Assembly (NCBI RefSeq): GCF_000427445.1
Contig: NZ_KE386496.1
Coordinates: 1,240,001 to 1,304,000, forward strand
Source of the DNA: Methylocapsa acidiphila B2
GTDB lineage: Bacteria > Pseudomonadota > Alphaproteobacteria > Rhizobiales > Beijerinckiaceae
DNA: 64,000 bases
Direction: 5' to 3'
Part shown: piece by piece, positions 19,694-29,924 of the stretch
How the letters are laid out: each line of letters starts with the position of its first letter
Position numbering within the stretch: the first letter of the stretch is position 1
Translations under genes and position numbers: made by a program
Notes under the pieces: model-generated
Told to the model about the DNA's origin: nothing
Databases searched by the model: none
The model's input: only the letters and a program-made list of their open reading frames with translations

Positions 19694-21697
19694 ATGTGGG
19701 GCAAACTCAGCTGGGCCGCCATTCCGTTCGACCAGCCGATCCCATTGATCGCGTCGGGCGTCGTCGGGTTCGCGCTCGTCGCCGTGCTCGCCCTGATCGC
19801 TTTGAAGGGATGGCTTCCCTACCTCTGGAGGGAATGGATCACCAGCGTAGACCATAAGAGGATCGGAATCATGTACGTCGTGCTCGCGATGGTCATGCTT
19901 CTGCGCGGTTTCACTGACGCGATCATGATGCGCTCGCAACAAGCCCTCGCTTTTCGGTCGCCGGGCTACCTGCCGCCCGAGCATTACGATCAGATCTTCT
20001 CGGCCCATGGCACGCTAATGATTTTCTTCGTTGCGATGCCCTTTGTGATTGGGCTCATGAATTTCGTGACGCCGCTCCAGCTGGGCGTCCGCGACGTCGC
20101 GTTTCCTACCCTCAACTCGGTCGGATTCTGGCTTACGGCCACCGGCGCCCTGCTCGTCAATATTTCGCTGCTCGTCGGCGAATTCGCGCGCACCGGATGG
20201 CTGCCGTTTCCTCCGCTCTCCGAACTGACCTACTCCCCCGGCGTCGGCGTCGATTATTATCTCTGGTCGCTCCAAATTTCCGGGGTGGGCGCCTTGCTGG
20301 CAGGCGTCAACCTTCTGACGACTGTCCTCAAGCTTCGCGCCCCCGGCATGACCTATATGCGCATGCCGATGTTCTGCTGGACGACGCTCGCCTCCAACCT
20401 ACTGATCGTCGCCGCATTCCCCGTTCTCACGGCGACTCTGGCCATGTTGTTGCTGGACCGTTACCTCGGCTTTCACTTTTTTACGAACGAAGCCGGCGGC
20501 AACGTGATGATGTTCATGAACCTCATCTGGGTGTGGGGACATCCCGAGGTCTATATTCTCATCCTGCCTGCGTTCGGCATATTCTCCGAAGTGGTCTCGA
20601 CTTTCTCAGGCAAGCCGCTGTTCGGCTATCGATCAATGGTCGCCGCGACAATGGTCATCTGCGTGCTCTCTTTCACGGTCTGGCTACACCATTTCTTTAC
20701 GATGGGCACCGGCGCGGACGTCAATGCGCTTTTCGGAATCGCCTCTATGATCATCGCCGTGCCCACAGGCGTTAAGGTCTTCAACTGGCTTTTCACGATG
20801 TATGGCGGCCGGATCGTCTATTCCACGCCGCTATTATGGGCGCTCGGCTTTATGGTCACATTCGTGATTGGCGGAATGAGCGGCGTTCTTCTGGCGAATC
20901 CGCCGGCCGACTTCGTGCTTCATAACAGTCTCTTTCTCGTTGCGCACTTCCATAATGTCATCATCGGAGGCGTGCTATTTGGCGCGTTCGCCGGCTACAC
21001 CTATTGGTTCCCGAAGGCGTTCGGCTTCCGGCTGCACGAAGGACTTGGCAAAGCGTCGTTCTGGTGCTGGATCGTGGGCTTCTACGTCACCTTTATGCCT
21101 CTATATGTCCTCGGCCTCATGGGGATGACCCGCCGCATGCAGCACTATGACGTTGCGGCGTGGCGTCCATGGCTTTTGGTCGCGGCCGGCGGCGCGGCGA
21201 TCATCCTGATAGGGATCATTTTGCAGACCGCGCAGCTCGTCGTGAGCATTCGCCGCCGCGCCGACCTTCGCGACGAAACCGGCGACCCCTGGAATGGGCG
21301 TTCCCTGGAATGGGCGACGGCGTCCCCGCCTCCAGTCTTCAATTTCGCGGCGACGCCCAGAATAAAAAATGACGACGCCTATTGGGGAGCGAAGCAGCGG
21401 GCCCTACAGGAGTCGAGGCTGGGCGAAGAGCCGGCCTACACGGATATCGAGATGCCAAGGAATACCCCAACCGGTTTCGTCTGCGCCTTCTTCGCGACCA
21501 TCATGGGTTTTGCGTTAATCTGGCACATCTGGTGGATAGCGGGCCTCGCGCTTTTCGGCTCCTATGCGACATTCGTCGTCTTTGCTTGGCGGGACAAGGA
21601 CGAGTATGTCATTCCGGCCGAAACAGTCGCGCGCATAGATCGCGCCAATCGGAGCGCGCGCAACGCCGCTCTCGCTCGACGTCCGGCGGCGCCATGA
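19694..21697 (+). CDS. cyoB: Cytochrome bo-type ubiquinol oxidase subunit I (CyoB)
   Basis: The 667-aa haem-copper oxidase core reduces oxygen and pumps protons. The quinone-site residues of the E. coli enzyme are preserved in [15 protein letters not shown] and the nearby [11 protein letters not shown]. The CuB site is seen in [16 protein letters not shown] (His and the cross-linked Tyr) and LHHFFTMG, and the haem ligands in [11 protein letters not shown]. The ATG at 19694 was chosen because GGAG lies eight bases before it; a TTG at 19688 overlaps the cyoA stop. It overlaps cyoC by ATGA. Confidence 0.97.
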   Translation: MWGKLSWAAIPFDQPIPLIASGVVGFALVAVLALIALKGWLPYLWREWITSVDHKRIGIMYVVLAMVMLLRGFTDAIMMRSQQALAFRSPGYLPPEHYDQIFSAHGTLMIFFVAMPFVIGLMNFVTPLQLGVRDVAFPTLNSVGFWLTATGALLVNISLLVGEFARTGWLPFPPLSELTYSPGVGVDYYLWSLQISGVGALLAGVNLLTTVLKLRAPGMTYMRMPMFCWTTLASNLLIVAAFPVLTATLAMLLLDRYLGFHFFTNEAGGNVMMFMNLIWVWGHPEVYILILPAFGIFSEVVSTFSGKPLFGYRSMVAATMVICVLSFTVWLHHFFTMGTGADVNALFGIASMIIAVPTGVKVFNWLFTMYGGRIVYSTPLLWALGFMVTFVIGGMSGVLLANPPADFVLHNSLFLVAHFHNVIIGGVLFGAFAGYTYWFPKAFGFRLHEGLGKASFWCWIVGFYVTFMPLYVLGLMGMTRRMQHYDVAAWRPWLLVAAGGAAIILIGIILQTAQLVVSIRRRADLRDETGDPWNGRSLEWATASPPPVFNFAATPRIKNDDAYWGAKQRALQESRLGEEPAYTDIEMPRNTPTGFVCAFFATIMGFALIWHIWWIAGLALFGSYATFVVFAWRDKDEYVIPAETVARIDRANRSARNAALARRPAAP

Positions 21698-22335
21698 CCG
21701 CCTTTGAGGCGGCCGCCGGCCGCGAAAATCCGAGCCGCCCAACCACGTTGGGACACGCTGCCGCCGCGCTGGCGTCGAAGCGCATCGTCACCAGTTACGG
21801 CTTCTGGATTTTTCTGCTCAGCGACATCATTATGTTCTCCTGCTTGTTCGCCGCCTATGCGGTGCTGATGGGCGACACGGCTGGAGGACCGACCGGGCGG
21901 GAACTATTCAACCTGCGCAACGTCGAGCTTGAAACGGCGTGCCTTCTCCTGTCAAGCTTCACTTGCGGCCTCGCAGGCGTTGGCGCGAGGGCCCATCGCG
22001 GATCCCTGTTTTACGGCGCGATGACGACGACCCTGATGCTTGGCGCAGGGTTCCTCAGTCTCGAGACGCGAGAGTTTGCGGGCATGATCGCGAGCGGGGC
22101 CGGCCCGACGCGAAGCGCCTTCCTATCGGCCTTCTTTACGCTAGTTGGATGCCACGGCCTTCACGTCTCCGTTGGGCTGCTATGGCTGCTAACGATGATG
22201 GCGCAGGTATTCGCCAAAGGCTACAGGGAGGATATTCTCCGGCGCATGCTCTGCTTCGGCCTATTCTGGCATGCGCTGGACATTATTTGGGTTGCGTTAT
22301 TCACCGTGGTGTACCTGATTGGAGCGAGGCAATGA
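21694..22335 (+). CDS. cyoC: Cytochrome bo-type ubiquinol oxidase subunit III (CyoC)
   Basis: The 213-aa protein has five predicted membrane helices and the subunit III signatures [33 protein letters not shown] and [18 protein letters not shown]. It starts at the ATG overlapping the cyoB stop (ATGA) and itself overlaps the next gene by ATGA, so the four oxidase genes are translationally coupled. Confidence 0.95.
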   Translation: MTAFEAAAGRENPSRPTTLGHAAAALASKRIVTSYGFWIFLLSDIIMFSCLFAAYAVLMGDTAGGPTGRELFNLRNVELETACLLLSSFTCGLAGVGARAHRGSLFYGAMTTTLMLGAGFLSLETREFAGMIASGAGPTRSAFLSAFFTLVGCHGLHVSVGLLWLLTMMAQVFAKGYREDILRRMLCFGLFWHALDIIWVALFTVVYLIGARQ

Positions 22336-23510
22336 CCTATTCCGAGCCGTCGAACAGCCCCAATCCGATGGGCGCCGCGCCGGGCGATCCGAGCATCGAC
22401 GAAACGGAGATCTTCGAGGGAGTCAAATCCTACCTTATCGGGCTCGGGCTCGCGACGCTGCTCACGATCATTTCCTTCTTTATCGCGGGCACTACGCTCG
22501 TCTGGGCTCCAAGCATTCCGGTCGCCCTAGTTGTTCTCGCAATCGCACAGATGGGCGTTCATCTCGTCTTCTTTCTCCACATCACGACCGGTCCAGACAA
22601 TGTCAACAATGTCATGGCGCTCGCGTTCGGCCTGTTGGTCGTCCTGCTGATTCTTTCCGGTTCCCTTTGGATCATGGCGCATTTGAATCACGATATGGGG
22701 CATGTCGATAATGCAATGCAGGCGCCGCCCGAACGCGGCGGAGCGAACCGCATCGTGACCGCGACGGGCGTCGTCGGTCCCGCGGCGACCGAGGCAGTGG
22801 CCGCGCGCGCTTCGGGCGAAATTCAGGCGCTCAATTGCGACGCAAACATGCGCGTGAAAGCAGGCCAGCTCTGCGCAAAAATCGATCCGGCCCCCTATCA
22901 GATCGCCATAGATCGCTATAGGGCTGAGCTGACCGCAGCCAACGCTCAGTTCGAAAAGGACAAGGCGGATCTCGCGCAAGCGAAAGCGGCCTTCCAGAAG
23001 AAAGAGGGCCGATCGAAGCATTCAGACATGCGGCTGGCGGTCGACAAGCTGCGCAGCGCTTTTGAGAGGGCGCAGGCGCAGACGGAGCAGGACGAAACCG
23101 CAGTCGCAGAACTCCGGGCGACTCTTCACGCCGCCGAGACCAACCTCGGCTATACCGACATTGTTGCGCCGATTGATGGAACTGTGGTCTCCCGCAACGT
23201 CGAGAAGGGTCAGAGGGTCACGGCCGGATCGGAAAAGCCGCTTTTCGTCTTTGCCGCCGATCTCACATCCGCTCGCATCGACGCAATGGTCAGCGCCAAG
23301 GGTCGCGCGGACATCAAGCTCGGCGACCAAGTCACCTTCACCGTCGAGGCACTCCCTAACCATTCATTTACTGGCGCAGTAACGCAAATCCATCCCATAT
23401 TTGAGGCGTCTGAACATGCCGCTGCATATGACGTCGTCATCACCGCGCCTAACGAGGATCTGTTGTTGAAGCCGGGTATGGCGGCGACGACAATGATTGT
23501 GATCGAGTGA
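22332..23510 (+). CDS. CyoD (quinol oxidase subunit IV) fused to a HlyD/MacA-type periplasmic adaptor
   Basis: One uninterrupted 392-aa frame joins two families. Residues 1-122 are CyoD: three helices (about 33-53, 62-83, 93-116) with VKSYLIGLGLATLLTIISFF, MGVHLVFFLHI and SGSLWIMAHLNHDMGH, the usual CyoD end. After a short linker, residues 140-392 are a membrane fusion protein: TATGVVGP strand, first lipoyl half ending GQLCAKIDPAPYQ, a Glu/Lys/Ala-rich coiled-coil hairpin (about 190-268), second lipoyl half NLGYTDIVAPIDGTVVSRNV, and a beta barrel closing LLLKPGMAATTMIV. E. coli CyoD has a periplasmic C-terminus, so the adaptor would be correctly placed. The usual MFP signal/anchor is missing, replaced by CyoD. 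No MacB/RND pump or TolC gene follows. Start overlaps cyoC by ATGA. Confidence 0.93.
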   Translation: MTYSEPSNSPNPMGAAPGDPSIDETEIFEGVKSYLIGLGLATLLTIISFFIAGTTLVWAPSIPVALVVLAIAQMGVHLVFFLHITTGPDNVNNVMALAFGLLVVLLILSGSLWIMAHLNHDMGHVDNAMQAPPERGGANRIVTATGVVGPAATEAVAARASGEIQALNCDANMRVKAGQLCAKIDPAPYQIAIDRYRAELTAANAQFEKDKADLAQAKAAFQKKEGRSKHSDMRLAVDKLRSAFERAQAQTEQDETAVAELRATLHAAETNLGYTDIVAPIDGTVVSRNVEKGQRVTAGSEKPLFVFAADLTSARIDAMVSAKGRADIKLGDQVTFTVEALPNHSFTGAVTQIHPIFEASEHAAAYDVVITAPNEDLLLKPGMAATTMIVIE

Positions 23511-23618
23511 CATATTTTGCGCTGATTGTCCCACCAAACAGCTTGACCGTGCATCCGACGCTTTTCGCATTCGCTATCGCTTCGATCTTAGCATGCCTGA
23601 AGGCACTGGGAGGCAGAC

Positions 23619-24419
23619 ATGGTCAATATGCATGGCCAATTCGTTTGGTACGAGCTGTTGACGACGGACATTGACGCCGCCGGCGCCTTCTACGCCGACG
23701 TCGTGGGCTGGGCCGTGCGGAAGGCCTCGATGCCCGGTAGGGCCTATAGCCTGTTAACAGTCGGAGATGCGGCGGTCGCTGGGCTGATGAGCCTGCCGGA
23801 AGATGCGGCGCAGGCGGGCGCGGCGCCGCAATGGATTGGATATGTCGCGGTCAATGACCTGGACCGCGCCGCCGAAAGGATCACGCTGCGCGGCGGAACT
23901 TTGCGCGTGCCGCCTACGGATCTCCCCGGCATAAGCCGCTTCTCGGTCGTCGGGGACCCACAAAAAGCGACGCTCGCCTTGGTCAAGGGCCTGAAAGAGC
24001 GGCAGGAGCAGCCGGCCACGCCGGAAGCGCCGGGGCGTATCGGCTGGCATGAGCTGCTCGCCGAAGATTGGGAGAAGGCTTTGGCCTTCTATTCCGAGCT
24101 TTTTGGCTGGCGAAAGGCGGATGCGCTTCTCGGCGAGATGGGGGTCTATCAACAGTTCTCCGTCGAAGGAGAGACAATCGGGGGGATGTTCAACAAGCCT
24201 CCGACCTTACCGCTGCCGTTCTGGCTATACTATTTCAACATCAGTGACGTGGAAGCGGCGGCGATTCGCGTGGAAGCCTCCGGCGGCGAAATCCTCTACG
24301 GCCCGACTGCTGTGCCAGGCGGCGCTTGGATCGTCCATTGTTTGGATCCTCAAGGCGCTATATTCGGGCTGTTGGATAGGAGCAGCCGCAAGCCCGTCGG
24401 ATATTTTGTGGCGCCCTAG
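23619..24419 (+). CDS. VOC (glyoxalase/bleomycin-resistance fold) family protein, two domains
   Basis: The 266-aa protein is a tandem of two VOC modules. The first begins GQFVWYELLTTDIDAAGAFY, the second GRIGWHELLAEDWEKALAFY, each followed by the G-W core strand and a closing GDPQKATLALV or DPQGAIFGLL strand. This resembles the 27-kDa antigen Cfp30B/hydroxylase-like VOC group, whose substrates are unknown. The ATG has GGGAGG six bases upstream. It stands alone, 108 bp after the CyoD-HlyD fusion. Confidence 0.88.
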   Translation: MVNMHGQFVWYELLTTDIDAAGAFYADVVGWAVRKASMPGRAYSLLTVGDAAVAGLMSLPEDAAQAGAAPQWIGYVAVNDLDRAAERITLRGGTLRVPPTDLPGISRFSVVGDPQKATLALVKGLKERQEQPATPEAPGRIGWHELLAEDWEKALAFYSELFGWRKADALLGEMGVYQQFSVEGETIGGMFNKPPTLPLPFWLYYFNISDVEAAAIRVEASGGEILYGPTAVPGGAWIVHCLDPQGAIFGLLDRSSRKPVGYFVAP

Positions 24420-24740
24420 CACTACAGTTGCAGTTTCATCCGCTTTCTGAATCCGAGATCGTCAAGGCGCCCGCGGTCGAGACGATGCGCCAGCGAACCC
24501 TCCATGTTGGCGCATGATCGGAGCAGCCGGTTCTGAGCGCCGATCCCTCGGCGGCCCCACCATCGGCTCAGTCGATCGTGGTCTGCGGCCGTGCGGCGCT
24601 CGGCCGAGCTAATCGGCCTCCCCTTCAGAATTCATCTTAGCCTTGAATCAGGCTAGCCGCGCCGCGCGAAACTCGCTCCGCATCGCGATTTTCTGCTGGG
24701 GTAGAGCGCGGCGACGCCGGACTTAACGAGCAGCGAACGC

Positions 24741-25115
24741 CTGAAGCGTCTCCTCGCGGAACGCAGGGTCAAGGCAACCCGGCGACGCTGCGGGGGACTC
24801 GTCCGTCGCGGCCTGACGTTCAAAAGAACGTCCATCGAGCAAGCAGAACCACCCGAACATAAAGGAAAAACGCGAAGCCCGATTTGAGAGCCGGCTCGAT
24901 TTCGATCTGGAAAAGCTCGCCTTCATCGACGAGACCCGAACCACGACAAATGCGGCCGCGCGCCGGCGCCGCTCATGGACATTGGAAGACGACGAGTTTT
25001 ATCGCCGCTCTGCGCTTTGCCGGCATGACGGCCCCGATGCTCTTCGACGGGCCGATCAACGGTCAATGGGTTCCAAAGCCTATGTCGATCGTCGCTGCCT
25101 CGCGGCCGAGCGCCC
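24741..25115 (+). pseudogene. IS630-family transposase remnant, multiply frameshifted
   Basis: No intact gene lies between 24420 and 25193, but three pieces of an IS630 (Tc1/mariner-like) transposase can be read in order on the plus strand. From about 24741: LKRLLAERRVKATRRRCGG then LVRRGLTFKRTS. After a frameshift near 24870: FESRLDFDLEKLAFIDETRT, which includes the FIDET catalytic-Asp motif. After another shift near 24970: GHWKTTSFIAALRFAGMTAP then MLFDGPINGQWV, and finally a possible KAYVDRR. These match the canonical IS630 order. Inverted ends were not identified, and the DDE domain is incomplete, so the element is dead. The flanks, 24420-24740 and 25116-25193, show nothing else I can support. 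Confidence 0.8.
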
Positions 25116-25193
25116 CAGGCTTCGCGAGGAAATAGCCCGACACGGCCCCCCCCGCGCTGACCGGCTTTTTCACTTCATTTTAGAGTGAAACAG

Positions 25194-25727
25194 CTAGATC
25201 GCCTTATATTTGCGATGGACATAGGCGAGCCCTTCGCCCTCCGGGCCGAATTCCACCGCCTCAACGGCGCCAATGACGATGAGATGCGTCGTGACTTCGT
25301 TCGTCTCGACCAGCCGGCAATCAAAGCTCGCGACCGCCCCTTTGAGCGCCGGCGCGCCGGTCGCGAGCTTCGCCCATTCGCCTGTCGTAAATCTTTCCTC
25401 AAGCCGCTGATCCGTGCGCCCGGCGAAGACATTGGAAAGCGCTTCATGCGCCGGCGCCAGCGCATTGATGCAGAACACGCCGTTCTCAATCAGACGAGCC
25501 GCCGACGGCGAGGTCTTGTTGATGCAAAACAGCATCATCGGCGGCTCGACGGTAATCGACGTGACTGCCGTCGCCGTGATTCCGCCGAGACCGGCGGCGC
25601 CGTCCGTCGTGACGATATGGACGGCGGCCGCGACGCGGCTCATCGCCTCGCGAAACCGCGCCGGATCGACGCCTGCGGCCTGAGAAGCCGCGGAACTTCC
25701 GACAGCTTGGTCTGCGGATTGGGTCAT
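25194..25727 (-). CDS. Flavin reductase family protein (FMN-binding split barrel)
   Basis: The 177-aa protein has the flavin reductase (HpaC/RutF-like) pattern: FREAMSRVAAAVHIVTTDG, GITATAVTSITVEPPMMLFC, INKTSPSAARLIENG then FCINAL, and the closing FDCRLVETNEVTTH. It reduces FMN or FAD with NAD(P)H, normally to supply a monooxygenase, but no two-component monooxygenase lies nearby. The ATG at 25727 opens the gene; it is divergent from the liv operon across a 247-bp region. Confidence 0.9.
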   Translation of the reverse strand: MTQSADQAVGSSAASQAAGVDPARFREAMSRVAAAVHIVTTDGAAGLGGITATAVTSITVEPPMMLFCINKTSPSAARLIENGVFCINALAPAHEALSNVFAGRTDQRLEERFTTGEWAKLATGAPALKGAVASFDCRLVETNEVTTHLIVIGAVEAVEFGPEGEGLAYVHRKYKAI

Positions 25728-25974
25728 ATCGCTGCGTTGCTCCTTGATCGACGCCTCGCGGCGCGCGCGGCGCCCTTGATAGCAAAGGCGCTCCCATAAA
25801 CATAGGGCCGCCCCGGACAGCGTTTGCTCAGGGCGCTGCTTGAGCCGCTAAAGGAGCGGTCAAGCAAGATGCTTTCCAGGTCGTAAAAATCAGCCTAGAT
25901 CAATCGTCGAGCCGCCCGCGCCCGCGAACGACGTTCAACGGATCGAGCTCGCCCCGCGCCGACTGGGACGCCGC

Positions 25975-26892
25975 ATGGAGATCTTTCTTCAGCAATTGAT
26001 CAATGGCGTGACGCTCGGCTCGATCTATGGGCTGATCGCCATAGGCTATACCATGGTCTTCGGCATCATCGGCATGGTGAATTTCGCCCATGGCGACATA
26101 TTCATGCTGTCGACCTTCATCGCGCTCATCCTTTTCCTTGCGCTGACGCAGATCTTGGGCGTGAGTTCAGTCGCGCTCAGCTTCGTCCTGGCGATGGTCG
26201 CCGCCATGGCCCTGACCTCGCTCTGGAGCTATATGCTCGAACGCCTCGCCTATCGTCGCCTGCGCAAGTCCTTTCGCCTTGCGCCGCTCATTTCGGCCAT
26301 CGGCGCATCAATTTTCCTGTCCAATCTGGTTTATGTGCTGCAAGGCCCGCGCAATAGGCCCGCACCGTCCCTGTTCGACGCGGTCATCAAGGTGACCCAT
26401 GGCGGCGGATATGACGTCACCCTGTCGGCGAAGCAAATCCTGATCGTTCTCGTCACGGCGTTGCTGCTCGCCGCCTTCTGGGTCGTGGTGCAAAAGACCC
26501 CGCTTGGCCGGGCGCAACGCGCCTGCGCGCAGGATATGCGCATGGCCGCCCTCCTGGGGATCGACGTCGATCGCACGATTTCCTTCACTTTCGTCATTGG
26601 CGGCGCGCTCGCGGCGGTCGCCGGCGTTCTCTACATTCTTTATTATGGCGTGGTGAATTCGGGCGATGGTTTTATCCCCGGCGTCAAGGCGTTCACGGCC
26701 GCGGTTCTGGGCGGCATAGGCTCTCTTCCAGGCGCCGTCGTCGGCGGCCTGCTGATCGGCCTGATCGAAACCTTTTGGGCCGCCTATATTTCGAGCGACT
26801 ACAAGGACGTCGCGGCTTTCTCGATCCTCGCTGCGACGCTGGTCTTCATGCCCTCGGGCCTTTTCGGTCGACCTGATGTCGAAAAGGTGTGA
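25975..26892 (+). CDS. livH: Branched-chain amino acid-type ABC transporter permease (LivH)
   Basis: The 305-aa inner-membrane protein has LivH features: [20 protein letters not shown] at the N-terminus, [19 protein letters not shown], about eight membrane helices and the EAA-like [19 protein letters not shown] then [11 protein letters not shown]. It is the first gene of a six-gene operon with livM, livG, livF, DUF6867 and livJ homologues. The substrate could be branched-chain amino acids, amides or another small molecule; the family does not decide this. Confidence 0.93.
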   Translation: MEIFLQQLINGVTLGSIYGLIAIGYTMVFGIIGMVNFAHGDIFMLSTFIALILFLALTQILGVSSVALSFVLAMVAAMALTSLWSYMLERLAYRRLRKSFRLAPLISAIGASIFLSNLVYVLQGPRNRPAPSLFDAVIKVTHGGGYDVTLSAKQILIVLVTALLLAAFWVVVQKTPLGRAQRACAQDMRMAALLGIDVDRTISFTFVIGGALAAVAGVLYILYYGVVNSGDGFIPGVKAFTAAVLGGIGSLPGAVVGGLLIGLIETFWAAYISSDYKDVAAFSILAATLVFMPSGLFGRPDVEKV

Positions 26893-28282
26893 ACCGCCGG
26901 CAACTTTTGCGCCCGCGCCCGAAGCCTCGCCCCTACGCGACCGGCTGCGCTCGGCGTTGATCGGCGCCGCGAAAGCCGCAGGCGTAGCATTAGGCCTCGC
27001 ATTTCCCCTCCTCGCCTATCGCACCGAAACGGATTTTTCCAATGCGCTTGTCCTGCAGGAGCGATGGGCGGCCGTCGCCGCCATAGCGCTCGCCGCTTTT
27101 GTCGTCCGTTTGATCTGCCTGCTCATTCCTGGCCGGACAAAAGCGGCGTCTTCGCCGCGCCGGCGCCGCGCGGAATTCGCCGCCATCGTCGCAAGATCGC
27201 GCCGCCTGATCTCAGCCGCCGGCCTCGCCAGCCTCATCGCTTTTCCGCTCGTCGTCTTGGTCCTGCTTGGACCCGCCCGCTCTCTCAAATGGATCGACAG
27301 TTACGGCATCCAAATTCTAATCTACATGACGCTCGGATGGGGCCTCAACATTGTGGTCGGGCTCGCCGGGCTTCTCGATCTCGGCTATGTGGCCTTCTAC
27401 GCGGTCGGCGCCTATTCCTACGCTTTGCTATCGACGAATTTCGGCTGGTCCTTCTGGGCCAGCCTGCCGATCGCCGGCCTGCTCGCCGCGCTCTGGGGCG
27501 TGGCGTTGGGTTTCCCGGTGCTGCGCCTGCGCGGCGATTATCTCGCCATCGTCACCCTGGCTTTCGGCGAGATCATTCGCATCGTGCTCACCAACTGGAC
27601 CGATCTGACCAATGGCGAGGCCGGCGTCAGCTCGATTCCCCGGGTCAGCTTTTTCGGCTTGCCCTTCATCGCCGGCCCCGAGGGATTCGCCGCGCATTTC
27701 GGCCTGGCCTATTCGCCGATCTATCGGGTGATCTTCCTTTTCTATCTCGCGCTCGCCCTCGCGCTTCTGACCAATTTCGTCACTTTGCGGCTGCGAAGAA
27801 TGCCGCTCGGCCGCGCCTGGGAGGCCCTGCGCGAGGACGAGATCGCGTGTCGCTCGCTCGGCATAAACACGGTCGCCGTGAAGCTCGCCGCCTTCGCGCT
27901 CGGCGCGCTGGTCGGCGGCCTCGCCGGAGCGGTCTTCGCCGCGCGGCAAGGCTTCGTCTCGCCGTCGAGCTTCACCTTCATCGAATCGGCGACAATTCTC
28001 GCCATTGTCGTGCTCGGCGGCGCCGGCTCGCAGCTCGGCGTCGCGCTCGCCGCCCTCTTCATCATTGGCGGCTCGGAGCTCCTGCGCGAGCTCGATTGGC
28101 TCCAGCACATTGTCGGGGAAGGATTTGATCCGACCCAATATCGCATGCTCATCATCGGCTTCGCGCTGATCGTCATCATGAATTGGAAGCCGCGCGGCCT
28201 TATCGCCAACCGCACGCCTTCGGTTTTCCTGGCCGAGCCGCGCCTCGCCGCGCCCGCGTTGGCCGAGGAAGGCCGGGTCTGA
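26876..28282 (+). CDS. livM: Branched-chain amino acid-type ABC transporter permease (LivM)
   Basis: The 468-aa permease partners LivH. It has an N-terminal extension with two extra helices, then the LivM core: [57 protein letters not shown] then IIRIVLTNW, and [16 protein letters not shown] near the end. The long N-terminus is typical of alphaproteobacterial LivM. It overlaps livH by 17 bp and livG by one base (TGATG), so translation is coupled. Confidence 0.94.
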   Translation: MSKRCEPPATFAPAPEASPLRDRLRSALIGAAKAAGVALGLAFPLLAYRTETDFSNALVLQERWAAVAAIALAAFVVRLICLLIPGRTKAASSPRRRRAEFAAIVARSRRLISAAGLASLIAFPLVVLVLLGPARSLKWIDSYGIQILIYMTLGWGLNIVVGLAGLLDLGYVAFYAVGAYSYALLSTNFGWSFWASLPIAGLLAALWGVALGFPVLRLRGDYLAIVTLAFGEIIRIVLTNWTDLTNGEAGVSSIPRVSFFGLPFIAGPEGFAAHFGLAYSPIYRVIFLFYLALALALLTNFVTLRLRRMPLGRAWEALREDEIACRSLGINTVAVKLAAFALGALVGGLAGAVFAARQGFVSPSSFTFIESATILAIVVLGGAGSQLGVALAALFIIGGSELLRELDWLQHIVGEGFDPTQYRMLIIGFALIVIMNWKPRGLIANRTPSVFLAEPRLAAPALAEEGRV

Positions 28283-29193
28283 TGCGCGCGCCGCACACGG
28301 CCCTGCTGTCCGTCGAACATTTGACCATGCGCTTCGGCGGCGTCATCGCAATCGACGACCTCAGCTTCACCGCCGCACGCGGCGAGATCACCGCCCTGAT
28401 CGGACCCAATGGCGCGGGCAAGACGACCGTCTTCAATTGCGTCACCGGCTTCTATAAGCCGAGCGCCGGCCGTTTGGCGCTCACACCTAGCGGAGCCGCA
28501 GCGCCCGAAGACCTCCTCGCCCTGACGCAGAGCGGAAGACGCTTCAGCGAGACAGCATCAGGCGAGATTTACTTGCTCGAGCGCATGGCCGATTTCGAGA
28601 TCGCGCAGCGCGGCCGCGTCGCCCGCACCTTTCAAAACATCCGCCTCTTCGCCGGCATGACCGCGCTCGAAAATCTGATTGTCGCGCAGCACAATGCGCT
28701 CATGGCGGCGTCCGGCCCCGGGCTTTGGGGCCTTTTCGGCCTGCCTTCTCATCGGGCGAGACAAAAAGCGGCGATCGAGACGGCGAAATACTGGCTGGAG
28801 CAGATCGATCTCATCGGCCGCGCCGACGATCCAGCCGGCGCGCTGCCTTATGGCGCCCAGCGTCGGCTGGAGATCGCCCGCGCCATGTGCGCGCGCCCGG
28901 CTCTGCTTTGCCTCGACGAGCCCGCCGCCGGTTTGAACCCGAGGGAATCAGCCGAGCTCGCCGCGCTCTTGCGGGCCATCCGCGACGAGCATGCGGCGTC
29001 TATCCTCCTCATCGAGCATGACATGTCAGTGGTGATGGAGATTTCCGATCATATCGTCGTCCTGGATTACGGCGAGAAAATCGCGGACGGAGCTCCGTCC
29101 GCGATTCGCAAAGATCCGAAAGTCATCAAAGCCTATCTGGGCGTCGACGACGAAGACGAAGTGGACCTGGCCGCATCCGGAACTCGCGCATGA
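28282..29193 (+). CDS. livG: Branched-chain amino acid-type ABC transporter ATPase (LivG)
   Basis: The 303-aa ATPase has Walker A GPNGAGKTTVFN, the LivG-typical FQNIRLF Q-loop, a signature motif reading LPYGAQRRLEIARAM, Walker B ALLCLDEPAAGLNP and the switch His in LIEHDMSVVM. The segment between Walker A and Q-loop is longer than in E. coli LivG (contains EIYLLERMADFEIAQRGRVA), as usual in alphaproteobacteria. A Glu/Asp-rich tail ends the protein. It overlaps livF by ATGA. Confidence 0.95.
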   Translation: MRAPHTALLSVEHLTMRFGGVIAIDDLSFTAARGEITALIGPNGAGKTTVFNCVTGFYKPSAGRLALTPSGAAAPEDLLALTQSGRRFSETASGEIYLLERMADFEIAQRGRVARTFQNIRLFAGMTALENLIVAQHNALMAASGPGLWGLFGLPSHRARQKAAIETAKYWLEQIDLIGRADDPAGALPYGAQRRLEIARAMCARPALLCLDEPAAGLNPRESAELAALLRAIRDEHAASILLIEHDMSVVMEISDHIVVLDYGEKIADGAPSAIRKDPKVIKAYLGVDDEDEVDLAASGTRA

Positions 29194-29924
29194 TCGCGAC
29201 GGACTCGAAGGTTTTATTGTCTCTTCGCGGCGTCAAGGCGTTCTACGGAAATATCGCCGCGCTCAAAGGGGTCGATCTCGACATTCGCGAGGGAGAGATC
29301 GCGGCCTTGATCGGCTCTAATGGCGCCGGCAAATCCACGCTGATGATGACAATTTTCGGCGATCCGCGCGCGCGCGAAGGTGTTATTTCTTTCGATGGCC
29401 GCGACATAACGTCCATGCCGACGCACGCCATAGCCAGGCTCGGCCTCGCCCAATCGCCGGAAGGCCGCCGGATCTTTCCGCGCATGACCGTTTTCGAGAA
29501 CCTTCAGATTGGCGCCGCGATCGGCGATCCGCGTTATTTCGACGCGAGCCTCGAGCGCGTCTATGCGATCTTCCCGCGCCTGAAGGAGCGATCGGGCCAA
29601 AGCGGCGGCGCCTTGTCGGGAGGCGAGCAGCAGATGCTCGCCATCGCCCGCGCCTTGATGAACCGCCCAAGGCTCCTGATGCTCGACGAGCCTTCGCTCG
29701 GGCTCGCGCCTCTCGTCGTCAAGCAAATCTTCGAGGCGATCGCCGATCTGAATCGGCGCGAGGGGCTTACCGTCTTCCTGGTCGAGCAGAACGCCTATCA
29801 CGCGCTCAAGCTCGCCGACCGCGCCTATGTGATGGTCAATGGACTGATTACGCTATCTGGACCGGGCCGCGATCTTCTGGCGATGCCGGAGATCCGCGCC
29901 GCCTATCTCGAAGGCGGCCGATGA
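29190..29924 (+). CDS. livF: Branched-chain amino acid-type ABC transporter ATPase (LivF)
   Basis: The 244-aa ATPase has Walker A GSNGAGKSTLMMTIFG, Q-loop region LAQSPEGRRIFPRMTV, signature LSGGEQQMLAIARAL, Walker B LLMLDEPSLGLAP and switch His-position residue in FLVEQNAYHAL (Gln-Asn, as normal for LivF). Starts with an ATG overlapping the livG stop and overlaps the following small gene by ATGA. Confidence 0.95.
   Translation: MIATDSKVLLSLRGVKAFYGNIAALKGVDLDIREGEIAALIGSNGAGKSTLMMTIFGDPRAREGVISFDGRDITSMPTHAIARLGLAQSPEGRRIFPRMTVFENLQIGAAIGDPRYFDASLERVYAIFPRLKERSGQSGGALSGGEQQMLAIARALMNRPRLLMLDEPSLGLAPLVVKQIFEAIADLNRREGLTVFLVEQNAYHALKLADRAYVMVNGLITLSGPGRDLLAMPEIRAAYLEGGR

Noticed and set aside
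22332-23510. Idea that CyoD and HlyD are two genes joined by an assembly error
   Set aside because: The junction is in frame, the linker has ordinary composition and codon use, and both halves retain full motifs; only resequencing could overturn it.
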